Both the position numbers and the translations under genes were made by a program. A stretch of 64,000 nucleotides of DNA from Fimbriimonadia bacterium (lineage in GTDB: Bacteria > Armatimonadota > Fimbriimonadia > Fimbriimonadales > GBS-DC): NCBI GenBank assembly GCA_026129765.1, contig JAHCHP010000015.1:31566-95565 (forward strand), written 5' to 3'. The notes under the pieces are model-generated. The model was not told the origin of the DNA. It saw only the letters and a list, made by a program, of their open reading frames with translations, and did not search any database. Below are positions 39,977 to 48,885 of the stretch, one piece after another (position 1 is the stretch's first letter; each line of letters begins with the position of its first letter).

Positions 39977-40714
39977 ATGGACTTCATCTACATGGATGAA
40001 TCCCTTAACTCGTTTGATGACACAAAACTGCGCTTTTACCGGATGCAGGATGAAGAACTTGTTCAATACGCTAAATTAGGCAGCCACCGCGCTGCTGAAC
40101 AACTGATGAGCCGCTATCGTTCTCTGGTAGAGAACAAAGCGCGCAACTATTTCTTTATGGGCGCAGACCATGAGGATGTAGTTCAGGAAGGCATGATTGG
40201 GCTGTTTAAGGCTATTCGAGACTTCCGTATAGACCGTCTCGCCAAGTTCCGCCCCTTCGCAGAATTATGCGTAACACGACAAATTATCACCGCCGTCAAA
40301 ACTGCTACCCGTCAAAAACATATCCCGCTCAACGAATACGTCTCGCTTTATCGACCGATCCAAAACGATGAGTCGGAAGGTTGCTTGGTAGAGGTTCTAC
40401 CGGATGCCACCACCCCCAACCCCGAAGATTATATCATTAACCACAAAGTGCCGCAAGCCGTTTTCGAACTGGTGCGCCCGACCCTCAGCCCCTTGGAAGA
40501 TCAAGTGCTGAACTGCTACTTGGATGGGCTTTCCTACCGCGATATGTCGGATCGTTTACAGCGCCATACGAAATGCATCGATAACGCGTTGCAACGCATC
40601 AAGCGCAAGTTAGCGCAGACCTATCAAGAATACTACGAAGATAATCCCACCAAAGCGCGCCGCCGCAAACGGCACGTGACGAAGGCGATTGTGCAGATGG
40701 CTGCGGATGCGTAG
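39977..40714 (+). CDS. Sigma-70 family factor resembling SigH/Spo0H
   Basis: 245 residues. Region 2 is ELVQYAKLGSHRAAEQLMSR, ENKARNYFFMGADHEDVVQE and GMIGLFKAIRDFR; region 4 is LSPLEDQVLNCYLDGLSYRD, and it ends in a basic tail. The YFFMGADHEDVVQEGMIGL pattern is that of Bacillus SigH. Outside Firmicutes such factors serve in stationary-phase or competence-like control; the target is unknown here. The ATG at 39977 is chosen because GGAGGGG lies 6 nt upstream; the ATG at 39962 would include that site in the coding region. Confidence 0.88.
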   Translation: MDFIYMDESLNSFDDTKLRFYRMQDEELVQYAKLGSHRAAEQLMSRYRSLVENKARNYFFMGADHEDVVQEGMIGLFKAIRDFRIDRLAKFRPFAELCVTRQIITAVKTATRQKHIPLNEYVSLYRPIQNDESEGCLVEVLPDATTPNPEDYIINHKVPQAVFELVRPTLSPLEDQVLNCYLDGLSYRDMSDRLQRHTKCIDNALQRIKRKLAQTYQEYYEDNPTKARRRKRHVTKAIVQMAADA

Positions 40715-40740
40715 GAATTCTTGAATTCTATCAAACTACG

Positions 40741-42669
40741 TTACCGTTTGAGGAAATAGCGCACCGAGGTCACCGCGACTTTAGGATACCGTTTTAGCAC
40801 CAAGCGAAGCATCCAAGCCGACTGATTATGCAGCAATCGCTGCCACCAGCGCGCGGGATAGAACTCTGGCACAACGACTGTCAAGCGATCGATGTCGTCC
40901 CGTTCCACCATCTGCTCCACATACTCTGTGATCGGCTCAATTAAAGAACGATATTCCGAATCGACCATTTTTAGTGGAATGTCTTTCACATAGGTATCCC
41001 ACCGGTCGCGCATGCGCTCTGTGGCAGGGGTGACCAAATGCAGTTGCGGGTCTTCCTCTTTGCCTATCCGTTTCAACACACGGCGATAGATCGGCGGCGC
41101 CTGCGGGTCCACATTGATATAGAGCGCTTCGATATCTTCGGGTTGGGCGATTCGCCTCGCATAATCCAACGCCTCCAAAACCCCGCGATGAACGCCCGGA
41201 ACCAATACCAGCACCTTATGATTGTGAATCGGTTCCGGCTGGTAATTATCGACCGACAGCTGCTCGCGCACATTCTGGTAATGGCTTCGGATTTTGTAGA
41301 GAACGACTACCACACCGCCAGCCGCTAAAAGCACCAACCAAGAGCCATATCTAAAATTGACAACAAAGTTGATCATAAAGACTGCTGCCGTCGTGACTCC
41401 GCCAATCGCATTGATGAGCGCGAAAATCTGCCAACGGGGCGGCTTTAACCTCATAAACCGGCGCACCATGCCCAACTGCGAAAAGGTGAAGGACATAAAG
41501 ACGCCTATCGCGTAAAGCGGAATCAGCGCGTGGGTATCGCCCCGGAACAGCACCACCAGCAGCGCGGCAATGCCCCCCAACAGCAAGATACCATTCGTGA
41601 AAACCAGCCGGTCACCCAAGTTGGCTAATTGCCGGGGCGCATAACCATTCCTCGCCAAAATCGAGGAGAGGCGCGGGAAGTCGGCATAGACGGTGTTGGC
41701 AGCCAACACCAAAATCAGTGTGGTGGCAATCTGAATGACATAATACATAAAAGAGAACGGCGTATCTCCAAAGACTTTGAAAGCGAGTTCTGAGGTCAAG
41801 GTTTTGACCACATGCCCCTCCGCGTTCAGACCAGGCGCGACTCCCAATTTGTTGGCGGCGTAAGTAATCCCGATAAAAAGCGAACCCAAGATGATCCCCA
41901 TCCAAGCCAGCGTGATCGCCGCATTTCTCGATTCGGGAGGGCGGAAAGCTTTCACACTGTTGGCAACCGCCTCTGTTCCGGTTAAAGCTGCGCCTCCTCG
42001 GACGAACGCGGTTAAAACTAAGAAGAGGGTCACGGTTTGCAGATCGACGCCCGGCATCGGAGGCGCGTCGGCAGGTTCTAAGGACCCGGTAGCCAAGCGA
42101 AACAACCCCACACCTATCATCAGCACCATGACCAGAACAAATCCATAGGTCGGAGGCGCGAACAAAGTGCCCGATTCGCGCAGCCCTCTCAGGTTGGCTA
42201 AGGTGACTAACGCAATGAACAGCACACACAATTGGATTCGATAGTCGATAAAAAACGGAAACGCGGAGATAATCGCCGCGACTCCTGCCGCAATACTGAC
42301 TGCTACCGTCAAGACATAGCCAATTTGCAATGTTGATGCGGCAAACAAGCCCCAGACCTCGCCCAAGTTTTCACGGGCGACCAAGAATGCGCCCCCGCCT
42401 TCGGGATAGGCATAGACCGTCTGGCGATAAGACGTGATGACAATGAAAAGTAAGGCAGCGAGCGCAATCGCAAGCGGAACCGAGTAGGCTAATCCCACCG
42501 TCCCGGCAACCCACAGCACCAGGAACATCTCCTCGGTTGCGTAAGCCGTAGAAGAGAGCGCGTCAGAAGCGAAGATGGGCAGCGCGGTCAGTTTGGATAA
42601 TCGCTCATGCTTTGCGCGCCGGGTTGCCAGCGGTTTTCCGATTAGGATGCGCCAGAGTCTTGATATCAT
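40741..42669 (-). CDS. APC-superfamily permease resembling the potassium importer KimA
   Basis: 642 residues with about twelve transmembrane helices followed by a soluble C-terminal domain of ~180 residues. The start LSKLTALPIFASDALSSTAY, then ATEEMFLVLW is the KimA/YdaO signature. YAYPEGGGAFLVARENLG and TGTEAVANSVKAFRPPESRN follow. The tail (HKVLVLVPGVHRGVLEALDY, VVVPEFYPARWWQRLLHNQ) is Usp-like, as in B. subtilis KimA, a proton-coupled K+ importer controlled by c-di-AMP. Transport of an amino acid cannot be excluded. TATACT lies 15 nt before the ATG. It is divergent from coaX. Confidence 0.85.
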   Translation of the reverse strand: MISRLWRILIGKPLATRRAKHERLSKLTALPIFASDALSSTAYATEEMFLVLWVAGTVGLAYSVPLAIALAALLFIVITSYRQTVYAYPEGGGAFLVARENLGEVWGLFAASTLQIGYVLTVAVSIAAGVAAIISAFPFFIDYRIQLCVLFIALVTLANLRGLRESGTLFAPPTYGFVLVMVLMIGVGLFRLATGSLEPADAPPMPGVDLQTVTLFLVLTAFVRGGAALTGTEAVANSVKAFRPPESRNAAITLAWMGIILGSLFIGITYAANKLGVAPGLNAEGHVVKTLTSELAFKVFGDTPFSFMYYVIQIATTLILVLAANTVYADFPRLSSILARNGYAPRQLANLGDRLVFTNGILLLGGIAALLVVLFRGDTHALIPLYAIGVFMSFTFSQLGMVRRFMRLKPPRWQIFALINAIGGVTTAAVFMINFVVNFRYGSWLVLLAAGGVVVVLYKIRSHYQNVREQLSVDNYQPEPIHNHKVLVLVPGVHRGVLEALDYARRIAQPEDIEALYINVDPQAPPIYRRVLKRIGKEEDPQLHLVTPATERMRDRWDTYVKDIPLKMVDSEYRSLIEPITEYVEQMVERDDIDRLTVVVPEFYPARWWQRLLHNQSAWMLRLVLKRYPKVAVTSVRYFLKR

Positions 42670-42707
42670 GGTTTAACGGCGGTTAGTATACCCCAATCCT
42701 CATGAGG

Positions 42708-42713
42708 TATTAT
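42708..42713 (+). promoter_or_regulatory. -10 element of coaX
   Basis: GGTATTAT ends 7 nt before the coaX ATG, leaving no space for a ribosome binding site in the message; the transcript is predicted to be leaderless. Confidence 0.55.
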
Positions 42714-42720
42714 TGCGTCT

Positions 42721-43482
42721 ATGATATTGGCGATAGATGTCGGAAACACGCATACGGTGCTGGGCGTTTACGCGAATCAAACATGGCGGTCTTGGCGCGC
42801 GCATACCAACCCGGCGCGCACCGAAGATGAGCATGGCGCGTTGCTGCATAGTTTCTTCGCGCGAGAAGGGTTGCCGATGGCGGTTGAGGGAGCCATTATC
42901 GCCAGCGTTGTGCCTGCTCTGGAAGAGACCTTGCGTATGCTGTGCCAAAACTGGCTGAGTGTCGATCCCCTCTTTGTGAACGCTTCGCTTGATTTAGGTT
43001 TGACGGTTGATTATGATCCGCCCACGGCGGTTGGCGCAGACCGTCTGGCGAATGCGGTCGGAGCCGTAGAGCATTACGGCGCGCCAGCGATTGTGGTAGA
43101 TTTTGGAACCGCCACCACGCTGGACGCGATCTCCAAAGACCGCGCCTATGTGGGCGGCGCGATTTTGCCGGGCGTTTTCCTCGCATTAGAGGCGTTGGCT
43201 GGGCGTACCGCCAAATTGCCCCGTATCGCGTTGGATCATGCGCCGGAGCCGATTGGGCGCAATACGCCGGACAGCCTGCGAAGCGGTATTTTGCTGGGGT
43301 CTGCAGGCGCGATAGAGTATCTCACCGCGCAATTCAAACAGTCGCTGGGCAACGAGACCCGCGTGATTGCCACGGGCGGCTTGGGCGGATTGATTGCGCC
43401 GATGTGTCCCTCGATTGAAACTTCGGACCCGATGCTGACGATGGAAGGGCTCCGACTGATTTTTGAAAGAAATCGAAGATAG
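42721..43482 (+). CDS. coaX: Type III pantothenate kinase
   Basis: First step of coenzyme A synthesis from pantothenate (EC 2.7.1.33), by the ASKHA-fold, K+-dependent type III enzyme. 253 residues. MILAIDVGNTHTVLGVY is the phosphate loop, DPPTAVGADRLANAVGAVEH the pantothenate site, VVDFGTATTLDAISKDRAYV and GGAILPGVFLALEALAGRTA the catalytic and dimer regions, VIATGGLGGLIAPM the C-terminal nucleotide motif. No BirA fusion is present. Probably leaderless. Confidence 0.95.
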   Translation: MILAIDVGNTHTVLGVYANQTWRSWRAHTNPARTEDEHGALLHSFFAREGLPMAVEGAIIASVVPALEETLRMLCQNWLSVDPLFVNASLDLGLTVDYDPPTAVGADRLANAVGAVEHYGAPAIVVDFGTATTLDAISKDRAYVGGAILPGVFLALEALAGRTAKLPRIALDHAPEPIGRNTPDSLRSGILLGSAGAIEYLTAQFKQSLGNETRVIATGGLGGLIAPMCPSIETSDPMLTMEGLRLIFERNRR

Positions 43483-43518
43483 CAGGAACTGCGCGCATGA
43501 ACGCGAATTTAAGGCGGT

Positions 43519-46500
43519 ATGAAACAGGGTCTGTTTTGCTTAACCGCTTTCGTTCTGTCGCTTTTCACAGTCTTTGCTCAACTTCCTGATCTTCCAGATC
43601 AACCGATTATGGGAGCGCGTATGCCTGCCATCAGTCCCGATGGGCAGCGCATCGCTTTTGTTTACCGGGGCGATATTTGGGTCGCGAATCGTCAAGGCGG
43701 GCGAGCCAAGCCGATCACGCGGCATGTCGATTTGGATGCTTATCCTCTGTTTTCGCCGGACGGCAAATGGATTTCCTTTTCCAGCACGCGGAACGGCAAC
43801 TGGGATGTGTTTGTGACCCCCGCGGAAGGCGGCGCAGTCAAACAATTGACCTTCCATTCACAACCAGAAATCGCTTATGGCTGGAGTTCGGACGGCAAAT
43901 CGCTGATCTACAGCGCGAACTATGACAGTCATAACGCCTCTTTGTTCCGTTTGGATGTCGCTTCCCTGCGCTTTGAGCGGCTGATGGAAGATTATGTCTC
44001 TTTAAACTTCGCGAATTTCTCGCCCGACAACAACACCATTGTGTATGGACGTTATGGGTTCCACTGGTCGCGGGCGCGCTATGTTGGGACCGGCGCGATG
44101 CAGGTCTGGCTTTATGACTTGAAAGCGAAACAGCGCAAACAATTAACGAACAATCAGCGCCAGCACTTATGGACCCGCTACCTGCCTGACGGCAAATCGT
44201 TGTTGACCGTGACGATTGGCGAAAACACGCCCCAATCACCCAAAATGGGCGAGCGGATGCCTGTGTTCAAAGACAACGCTAAGCGTACCCCCAACCTCTG
44301 GGTCATCGACTCCAACGGGCGGGAGCGTCAGATTTCGCAGTTTGTGGGGGGCAGTGTCCGGTTCCCCGCCGTGGCTTCCAAAACGGGCGATGTGATTTTT
44401 GAGTATGAAGGCACACTCTATTTGATGGAGATCGACAGCCCCGCGAATAACTGGCAGGCGCGCTGGAAAGAGCCTCGCAAATTGGCGTTTCAGGCAGCGC
44501 AGGATGACTCGCAAAGCACGCGAAGACGCGAGCAGTTGACCACCGGGGTCAATGAAGCGGAACCGTCGCCTGATGGCAAAACTTTTGCTTTCGCGTTGCG
44601 CGGCGACATCTGGACGGTGAGTATCGACCGCCCCGAAGGCGTGGCAGGACGCAACTTGGAGTTTGCCAGACGCATGACCGATTGGGTGGGCGCGGACGGC
44701 GATATTTGGTGGTCGAAAGACGGTAAGAAAATCTACTTCCTGTCGGATCGCGATTTTTATAACTGGCTTTATGAAATGGATGTAGAGACCATGAACGTGA
44801 AACGTTTGTGGGACAGAAAAGCGGACGTGTCTGGTTTACAGATGTCGCCGGACGGAAAACAGCTGGGCTTTTGGGTGACGGGCAGCGATGGCGGCTTATA
44901 CACGCTCACTTTAGAAAATAATGCGATCAATCGCGTGTTGGCGGAACCCGGCACTCACTGGTATGGGTTGGGAGGGGGCGGCTTCTCTTGGTCCCCAGAT
45001 ATGCGTTGGTTGTGTGTGCAGCGCCGAGGCATGGGAGGAATCTGGAACTTATGGATTTTGCCCTCGACAGGCGGCGACGCCGTGAACATCACTCGCCTGA
45101 ATGCATCACACAGTCAACCCGCTTGGTCGCCCGATGGCAAATACCTGTTCTTCCAAAGCGACCGTGAAGGCAACGGGCTATATATTCTGCCTTTAACGCC
45201 GGAGGCGTTCCGACCGGGCGATGTGGACTTCAAGTTCGAGAAACCGAAAGTCCCTCAGAAAGCTGACCCGCCGAAAGAGGGCGAAGAGAAGAAAGAAGAG
45301 GGTCAAGACGAAAAGAAAGAGGAGAAAAAAGAAGAGCCTGCTTTTGAGGTCAAAATCGATTTCACAGACATCAGTCAACGCATACGACGCCACTCCACTC
45401 AAAGCCCGCAAGGCGATTTGACCATTGCCAGCGACGGAAAAATATTCTTCCTTTCAGAAGGCGACATTTGGCGGGTTTCTTATGACGGGAAAGACCAAAG
45501 CAGACTCACGACAGGCGGCGGGCATGGCAGCCTTCGGGTGTCTGCCGATGCGCGTAAGCTCCATTTCTCTCGCAGCGGTGAGTTATATACGATGAATTTA
45601 GCGGCGAATAACCGCGTGGATAAGGTCAGTTTCAAAGCCGACTGGGAACGCGATGTAAAAGAGGAGCGTAAAGCCGCCTTCACGCAGTTCTGGCGTTCCT
45701 ATCAACGCGGTTTCTATGATCCGGGGTTTCATGGACGCGATTGGGAATCGATTCGCCAGCGTTATGAGCCACTCTTGGAAGGCGCAGATACCCGCGAGGA
45801 GTTTGCGGTTGTCTTGCAGATGATGGTCAGCGAATTGGAAGCCTCTCACTCGGAGGTTTCTCCAGCCGGCGGCGGCGCGTCCTCGCCGAACATTCCTCAC
45901 TTGGGATTCACGTTCGACCACAGTCACACAGGACCGGGCATTAAGGTGGAAAGCGTGCCAAAACGCGCGCCCGGCTTCTATGAGAAAACACGCATCCATC
46001 CGGGCGAGTACGTGCTGAAAATCAATGGTCAGCCGGTTCGCGCCGATCAAAACCTGTTCCAATGGATCGCGAACAAAGGCGACCGGGACTTCGAGTTTCT
46101 TGTTAATAGCAAGCCTACGGAGGAAGGAGCGCGCATAGTCAAGTATCGTCCTATCAGTTCTGGCGAATGGAACAACCTGAACGAAGAGAACTGGGTAGAG
46201 CGATTACGCGATTATGTGGATAAGCAGAGCGGCGGACAAATTGGCTATGTCTATATCTCTGGAATGGGTATGGGGAATCAAGTCCGCTTTGAGCGCGAAT
46301 TCTATGAGTATGCGCAAGGCAAAAAAGCAATGATTATCGATGTGCGGTTCAATGGCGGCGGCAACATCGCCGACACCTTGATCGATTGGCTGGAACGCAA
46401 GCCTTATGCCTACTATGTGCCTCGTGACCGAGAGCCAGAGGTGTCGCCGCGGGGCGCGATAGACGTCCCGATGATCGTGCTGATGAACGAACGCAGTATG

Positions 46501-46779
46501 TCCAATGGCGAAATGTTCCCCTACGATATGCGGGTCAAAGGCTTGGCGAAGTTAGTCGGCTGGCAGACTCCGGGTTATGTGATTTGGACGTGGGGATTGG
46601 GGCTGGTCGATGGTACAGGGGCGCGCATGCCCCAGCAAGGCTCCTTCCGTAAGGACGGCACCAATCTTGAAAACAACGGAGAGAAACCGGATGTCGCGGT
46701 GTGGATGACTCCGGAGGATTGGCTTTCAGGCAAGGACCCACAGTTGGATAAGGCATTGGAAATGTTGAAAGGGAGGTAA
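43519..46779 (+). CDS. Second secreted Tricorn-like protease
   Basis: A 1086-residue paralogue of the gene at 22483. Signal peptide at 1-20 (LTAFVLSLFTVFAQ), then PD40 propeller repeats (SPDGQRIAFVYRGDIWVANR, SPDGKWISFSSTRNGNWDVF), a Lys/Glu-rich linker near residues 575-610 (KEGEEKKEEGQDEKKEEKKE), a PDZ-like part (PGEYVLKINGQPV), and the S41 core (AMIIDVRFNGGGNIADTLI). EASHSE has the catalytic His (about 777) and NERSMSNGEMF the nucleophile Ser (about 995). It begins 36 nt after coaX and is followed by the OPT-like transporter, so the two may process and import peptides. Confidence 0.9.
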   Translation: MKQGLFCLTAFVLSLFTVFAQLPDLPDQPIMGARMPAISPDGQRIAFVYRGDIWVANRQGGRAKPITRHVDLDAYPLFSPDGKWISFSSTRNGNWDVFVTPAEGGAVKQLTFHSQPEIAYGWSSDGKSLIYSANYDSHNASLFRLDVASLRFERLMEDYVSLNFANFSPDNNTIVYGRYGFHWSRARYVGTGAMQVWLYDLKAKQRKQLTNNQRQHLWTRYLPDGKSLLTVTIGENTPQSPKMGERMPVFKDNAKRTPNLWVIDSNGRERQISQFVGGSVRFPAVASKTGDVIFEYEGTLYLMEIDSPANNWQARWKEPRKLAFQAAQDDSQSTRRREQLTTGVNEAEPSPDGKTFAFALRGDIWTVSIDRPEGVAGRNLEFARRMTDWVGADGDIWWSKDGKKIYFLSDRDFYNWLYEMDVETMNVKRLWDRKADVSGLQMSPDGKQLGFWVTGSDGGLYTLTLENNAINRVLAEPGTHWYGLGGGGFSWSPDMRWLCVQRRGMGGIWNLWILPSTGGDAVNITRLNASHSQPAWSPDGKYLFFQSDREGNGLYILPLTPEAFRPGDVDFKFEKPKVPQKADPPKEGEEKKEEGQDEKKEEKKEEPAFEVKIDFTDISQRIRRHSTQSPQGDLTIASDGKIFFLSEGDIWRVSYDGKDQSRLTTGGGHGSLRVSADARKLHFSRSGELYTMNLAANNRVDKVSFKADWERDVKEERKAAFTQFWRSYQRGFYDPGFHGRDWESIRQRYEPLLEGADTREEFAVVLQMMVSELEASHSEVSPAGGGASSPNIPHLGFTFDHSHTGPGIKVESVPKRAPGFYEKTRIHPGEYVLKINGQPVRADQNLFQWIANKGDRDFEFLVNSKPTEEGARIVKYRPISSGEWNNLNEENWVERLRDYVDKQSGGQIGYVYISGMGMGNQVRFEREFYEYAQGKKAMIIDVRFNGGGNIADTLIDWLERKPYAYYVPRDREPEVSPRGAIDVPMIVLMNERSMSNGEMFPYDMRVKGLAKLVGWQTPGYVIWTWGLGLVDGTGARMPQQGSFRKDGTNLENNGEKPDVAVWMTPEDWLSGKDPQLDKALEMLKGR

Positions 46780-46856
46780 AGCAACACTCTACAAGCAGGA
46801 AGAGGCAATGACGCCTCGAACTTTGGGAAGGCAATTGGAGAGACTTCGATAAGTAT

Positions 46857-48884
46857 ATGGCGAAGCAGGATGAATTCAACCAGGAGACACCGCCGGGCGA
46901 TCTGAACGAGTTAGAGCTGGCGCGTGAACAGACCGAAGAGACGTCCGCGGAAGAGCATCAATTTGAAGAGGGGTTCACCTTCCGCACCTTTTTGGGGCTG
47001 CTGTTTGTCGCGTTTGTGATGCTGCCGGGCGGTATCTATATGGGCTTGGTGGCGGGTCAAGGCATCGGCGCGGCGGCGGAGTGGGTCACCATTGTGCTGT
47101 TTGCGGAAGTGATGCGCCGTTCGTTCCAACCGCTGAAACGCCAAGAGATCTACATGCTCTACTATGTCGCCGCGTCATTGACTGCCCTGGCGGCGTTCGG
47201 TTTATCAGGCGGACCGTTACAGTGGAAAATATGGGATCAGTTCTTTGTTCAATCCACGCCCGCGGCAGCCTTCGCAAAAGAAATTCCTCATTGGGCGGTT
47301 CCTGCGCCTGACTCCGAGGCGCTGCGACAACGTTCATTCTTGCATCCTGATTGGTTCATTCCGATTGCGTTGCTGCTGGTGATGGAAGTGTTGGGGCGCG
47401 CCAGTTGGATGAGCATGGGCTATTTAATGTTCCGCGCCACGTCTGATGTAGAGCGTCTTCCCTTCCCCATGGCTCCCGTCGCGGCGGCAGGCGCATTGGC
47501 ATTGGCAGAAGCAGGCAACCGGGACGAGTCTTGGCGGTGGGGCGTTTTCTCCACAGGGACCGTGCTGGGCATGGGGTTCGGCTTCTTCTACATCGCTATT
47601 CCCGTCTTTACCGGGACTCTGTTCGGCAATGCCGTTCAGTTAATCCCCATTCCCTTCTGGGACCTCACTTCGAACACCGAAAACATTCTTCCCACCGCAC
47701 TCACGGGATTTTCTATGAATCTGGGGGAGATTCTAATTGGATTTGTGCTGCCTTTCCATATTCTTTTGGGAGCCGCCATTAGTTCCGTGTTGACTTATAT
47801 TGTCGCTAACCCGATTTTGTATCACACTGGACAGATCACGCACTGGCAGCGCGGTTCTCCGACCCTGCCCACACAATTAGCGGTGAACATGGATTTCTGG
47901 CTGGCGATTGGTATCGGCGTGCAGCTGGCAGTAGCGGTCATTGGTATCAGTTTGGTCATAAAAACCTTACGCGAATACCGGAACCGGGAGGATAAGCAGT
48001 CGCGTGGCGCGTTCCGGGCGATTCCCGCGGGCAGAGGGGACCCGCCCCTTTGGTTACCGATTGTAGTTTGGCTGGGATCGGTGGTCTCTTATATTGTCAT
48101 CTGCCGTATCTTAGTACCGGATTTCCCGCTGTGGATTGTGGGGTTCTTTGGGCTGCTGTGGAGTCCCTTGAACAGCTATATCTCAGCGCGTATGGTGGGT
48201 TTGTCGGGTCAGACGGTCGGTTTCCCCTATTTGAAGGAGATCGCGATTATTTCCAGCCGGTATCCTCATGTGGACATTTGGTATGCGCCGCTGCCCCTCT
48301 ATGACCATGGTGGCTCCGCGCAACGGTTCCGCGAAGTGGAGTTGACCGGCACCAAGTTCACCAGTATTGTGAAAGCCGAATTAGTGATGCTGCCGGTGAT
48401 TTTCATCGCCAGTTTTGTGTTCTGGGCGTTCTTCTGGAAAGCGAGCCAAATCCCATCGTCGTTGTTCCCGTTTGCCCAACGGTTCTGGCCTTATCATGCG
48501 CAGATAGACGCGGTTTGGAAGCAGTTAAACCGACCGGGCAGCGAAGCGCAGCAATGGTTGTTGGATGCGATGAATGTGCCAAGAATCGCGGCAGGTTTTG
48601 TGGGCGGTTTGGGTTGTTACTGGCTGTTTGGCGTTTTGAAACTGCCGATCCTGTTCTTCTATGGCTTCGCGGGAGGTGTGGGGCAGTTGCCCCACTTCAC
48701 TTTGCCCAAGCTGTTGGGGGCATGGCTGGGCAAACGCTATTTCGCGAAACGGTTTGGCGAAGATAATTGGATTCGGTACGCGCCGGTTCTGTTGGCAGGC
48801 TATTTCTGCGGCACCGGTTTGATAGGGATGTTAGCCATCGCGTTGGCGTTGATCGCCAAATCGGTTTCTTCGCTGCCGTTCTGA
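46857..48884 (+). CDS. OPT-like oligopeptide transporter
   Basis: 675 residues. An acidic cytoplasmic N-terminus (about 1-42) is followed by roughly fifteen hydrophobic segments. FRTFLGLLFVAFVMLPGGIY, FGNAVQLIPIPFWDLT and SPLNSYISARMVGLSGQTVG, then FPYLKEIAI resemble the OPT-superfamily proteins of planctomycetes and similar bacteria. OPT carriers import small peptides or metal chelates with protons. It starts 77 nt after the Tricorn-like protease and has no strong ribosome binding site (GAGAGACTTCGATAAGT). The stop is 1 bp from the convergent portal-like gene. Substrate inferred from the neighbour. Confidence 0.75.
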   Translation: MAKQDEFNQETPPGDLNELELAREQTEETSAEEHQFEEGFTFRTFLGLLFVAFVMLPGGIYMGLVAGQGIGAAAEWVTIVLFAEVMRRSFQPLKRQEIYMLYYVAASLTALAAFGLSGGPLQWKIWDQFFVQSTPAAAFAKEIPHWAVPAPDSEALRQRSFLHPDWFIPIALLLVMEVLGRASWMSMGYLMFRATSDVERLPFPMAPVAAAGALALAEAGNRDESWRWGVFSTGTVLGMGFGFFYIAIPVFTGTLFGNAVQLIPIPFWDLTSNTENILPTALTGFSMNLGEILIGFVLPFHILLGAAISSVLTYIVANPILYHTGQITHWQRGSPTLPTQLAVNMDFWLAIGIGVQLAVAVIGISLVIKTLREYRNREDKQSRGAFRAIPAGRGDPPLWLPIVVWLGSVVSYIVICRILVPDFPLWIVGFFGLLWSPLNSYISARMVGLSGQTVGFPYLKEIAIISSRYPHVDIWYAPLPLYDHGGSAQRFREVELTGTKFTSIVKAELVMLPVIFIASFVFWAFFWKASQIPSSLFPFAQRFWPYHAQIDAVWKQLNRPGSEAQQWLLDAMNVPRIAAGFVGGLGCYWLFGVLKLPILFFYGFAGGVGQLPHFTLPKLLGAWLGKRYFAKRFGEDNWIRYAPVLLAGYFCGTGLIGMLAIALALIAKSVSSLPF

Positions 48885-48885
48885 T

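Noticed and set aside
42670..42720. c-di-AMP riboswitch for the KimA-like gene
   Set aside because: Only 51 bp separate it from coaX, too short for a ydaO-type element.
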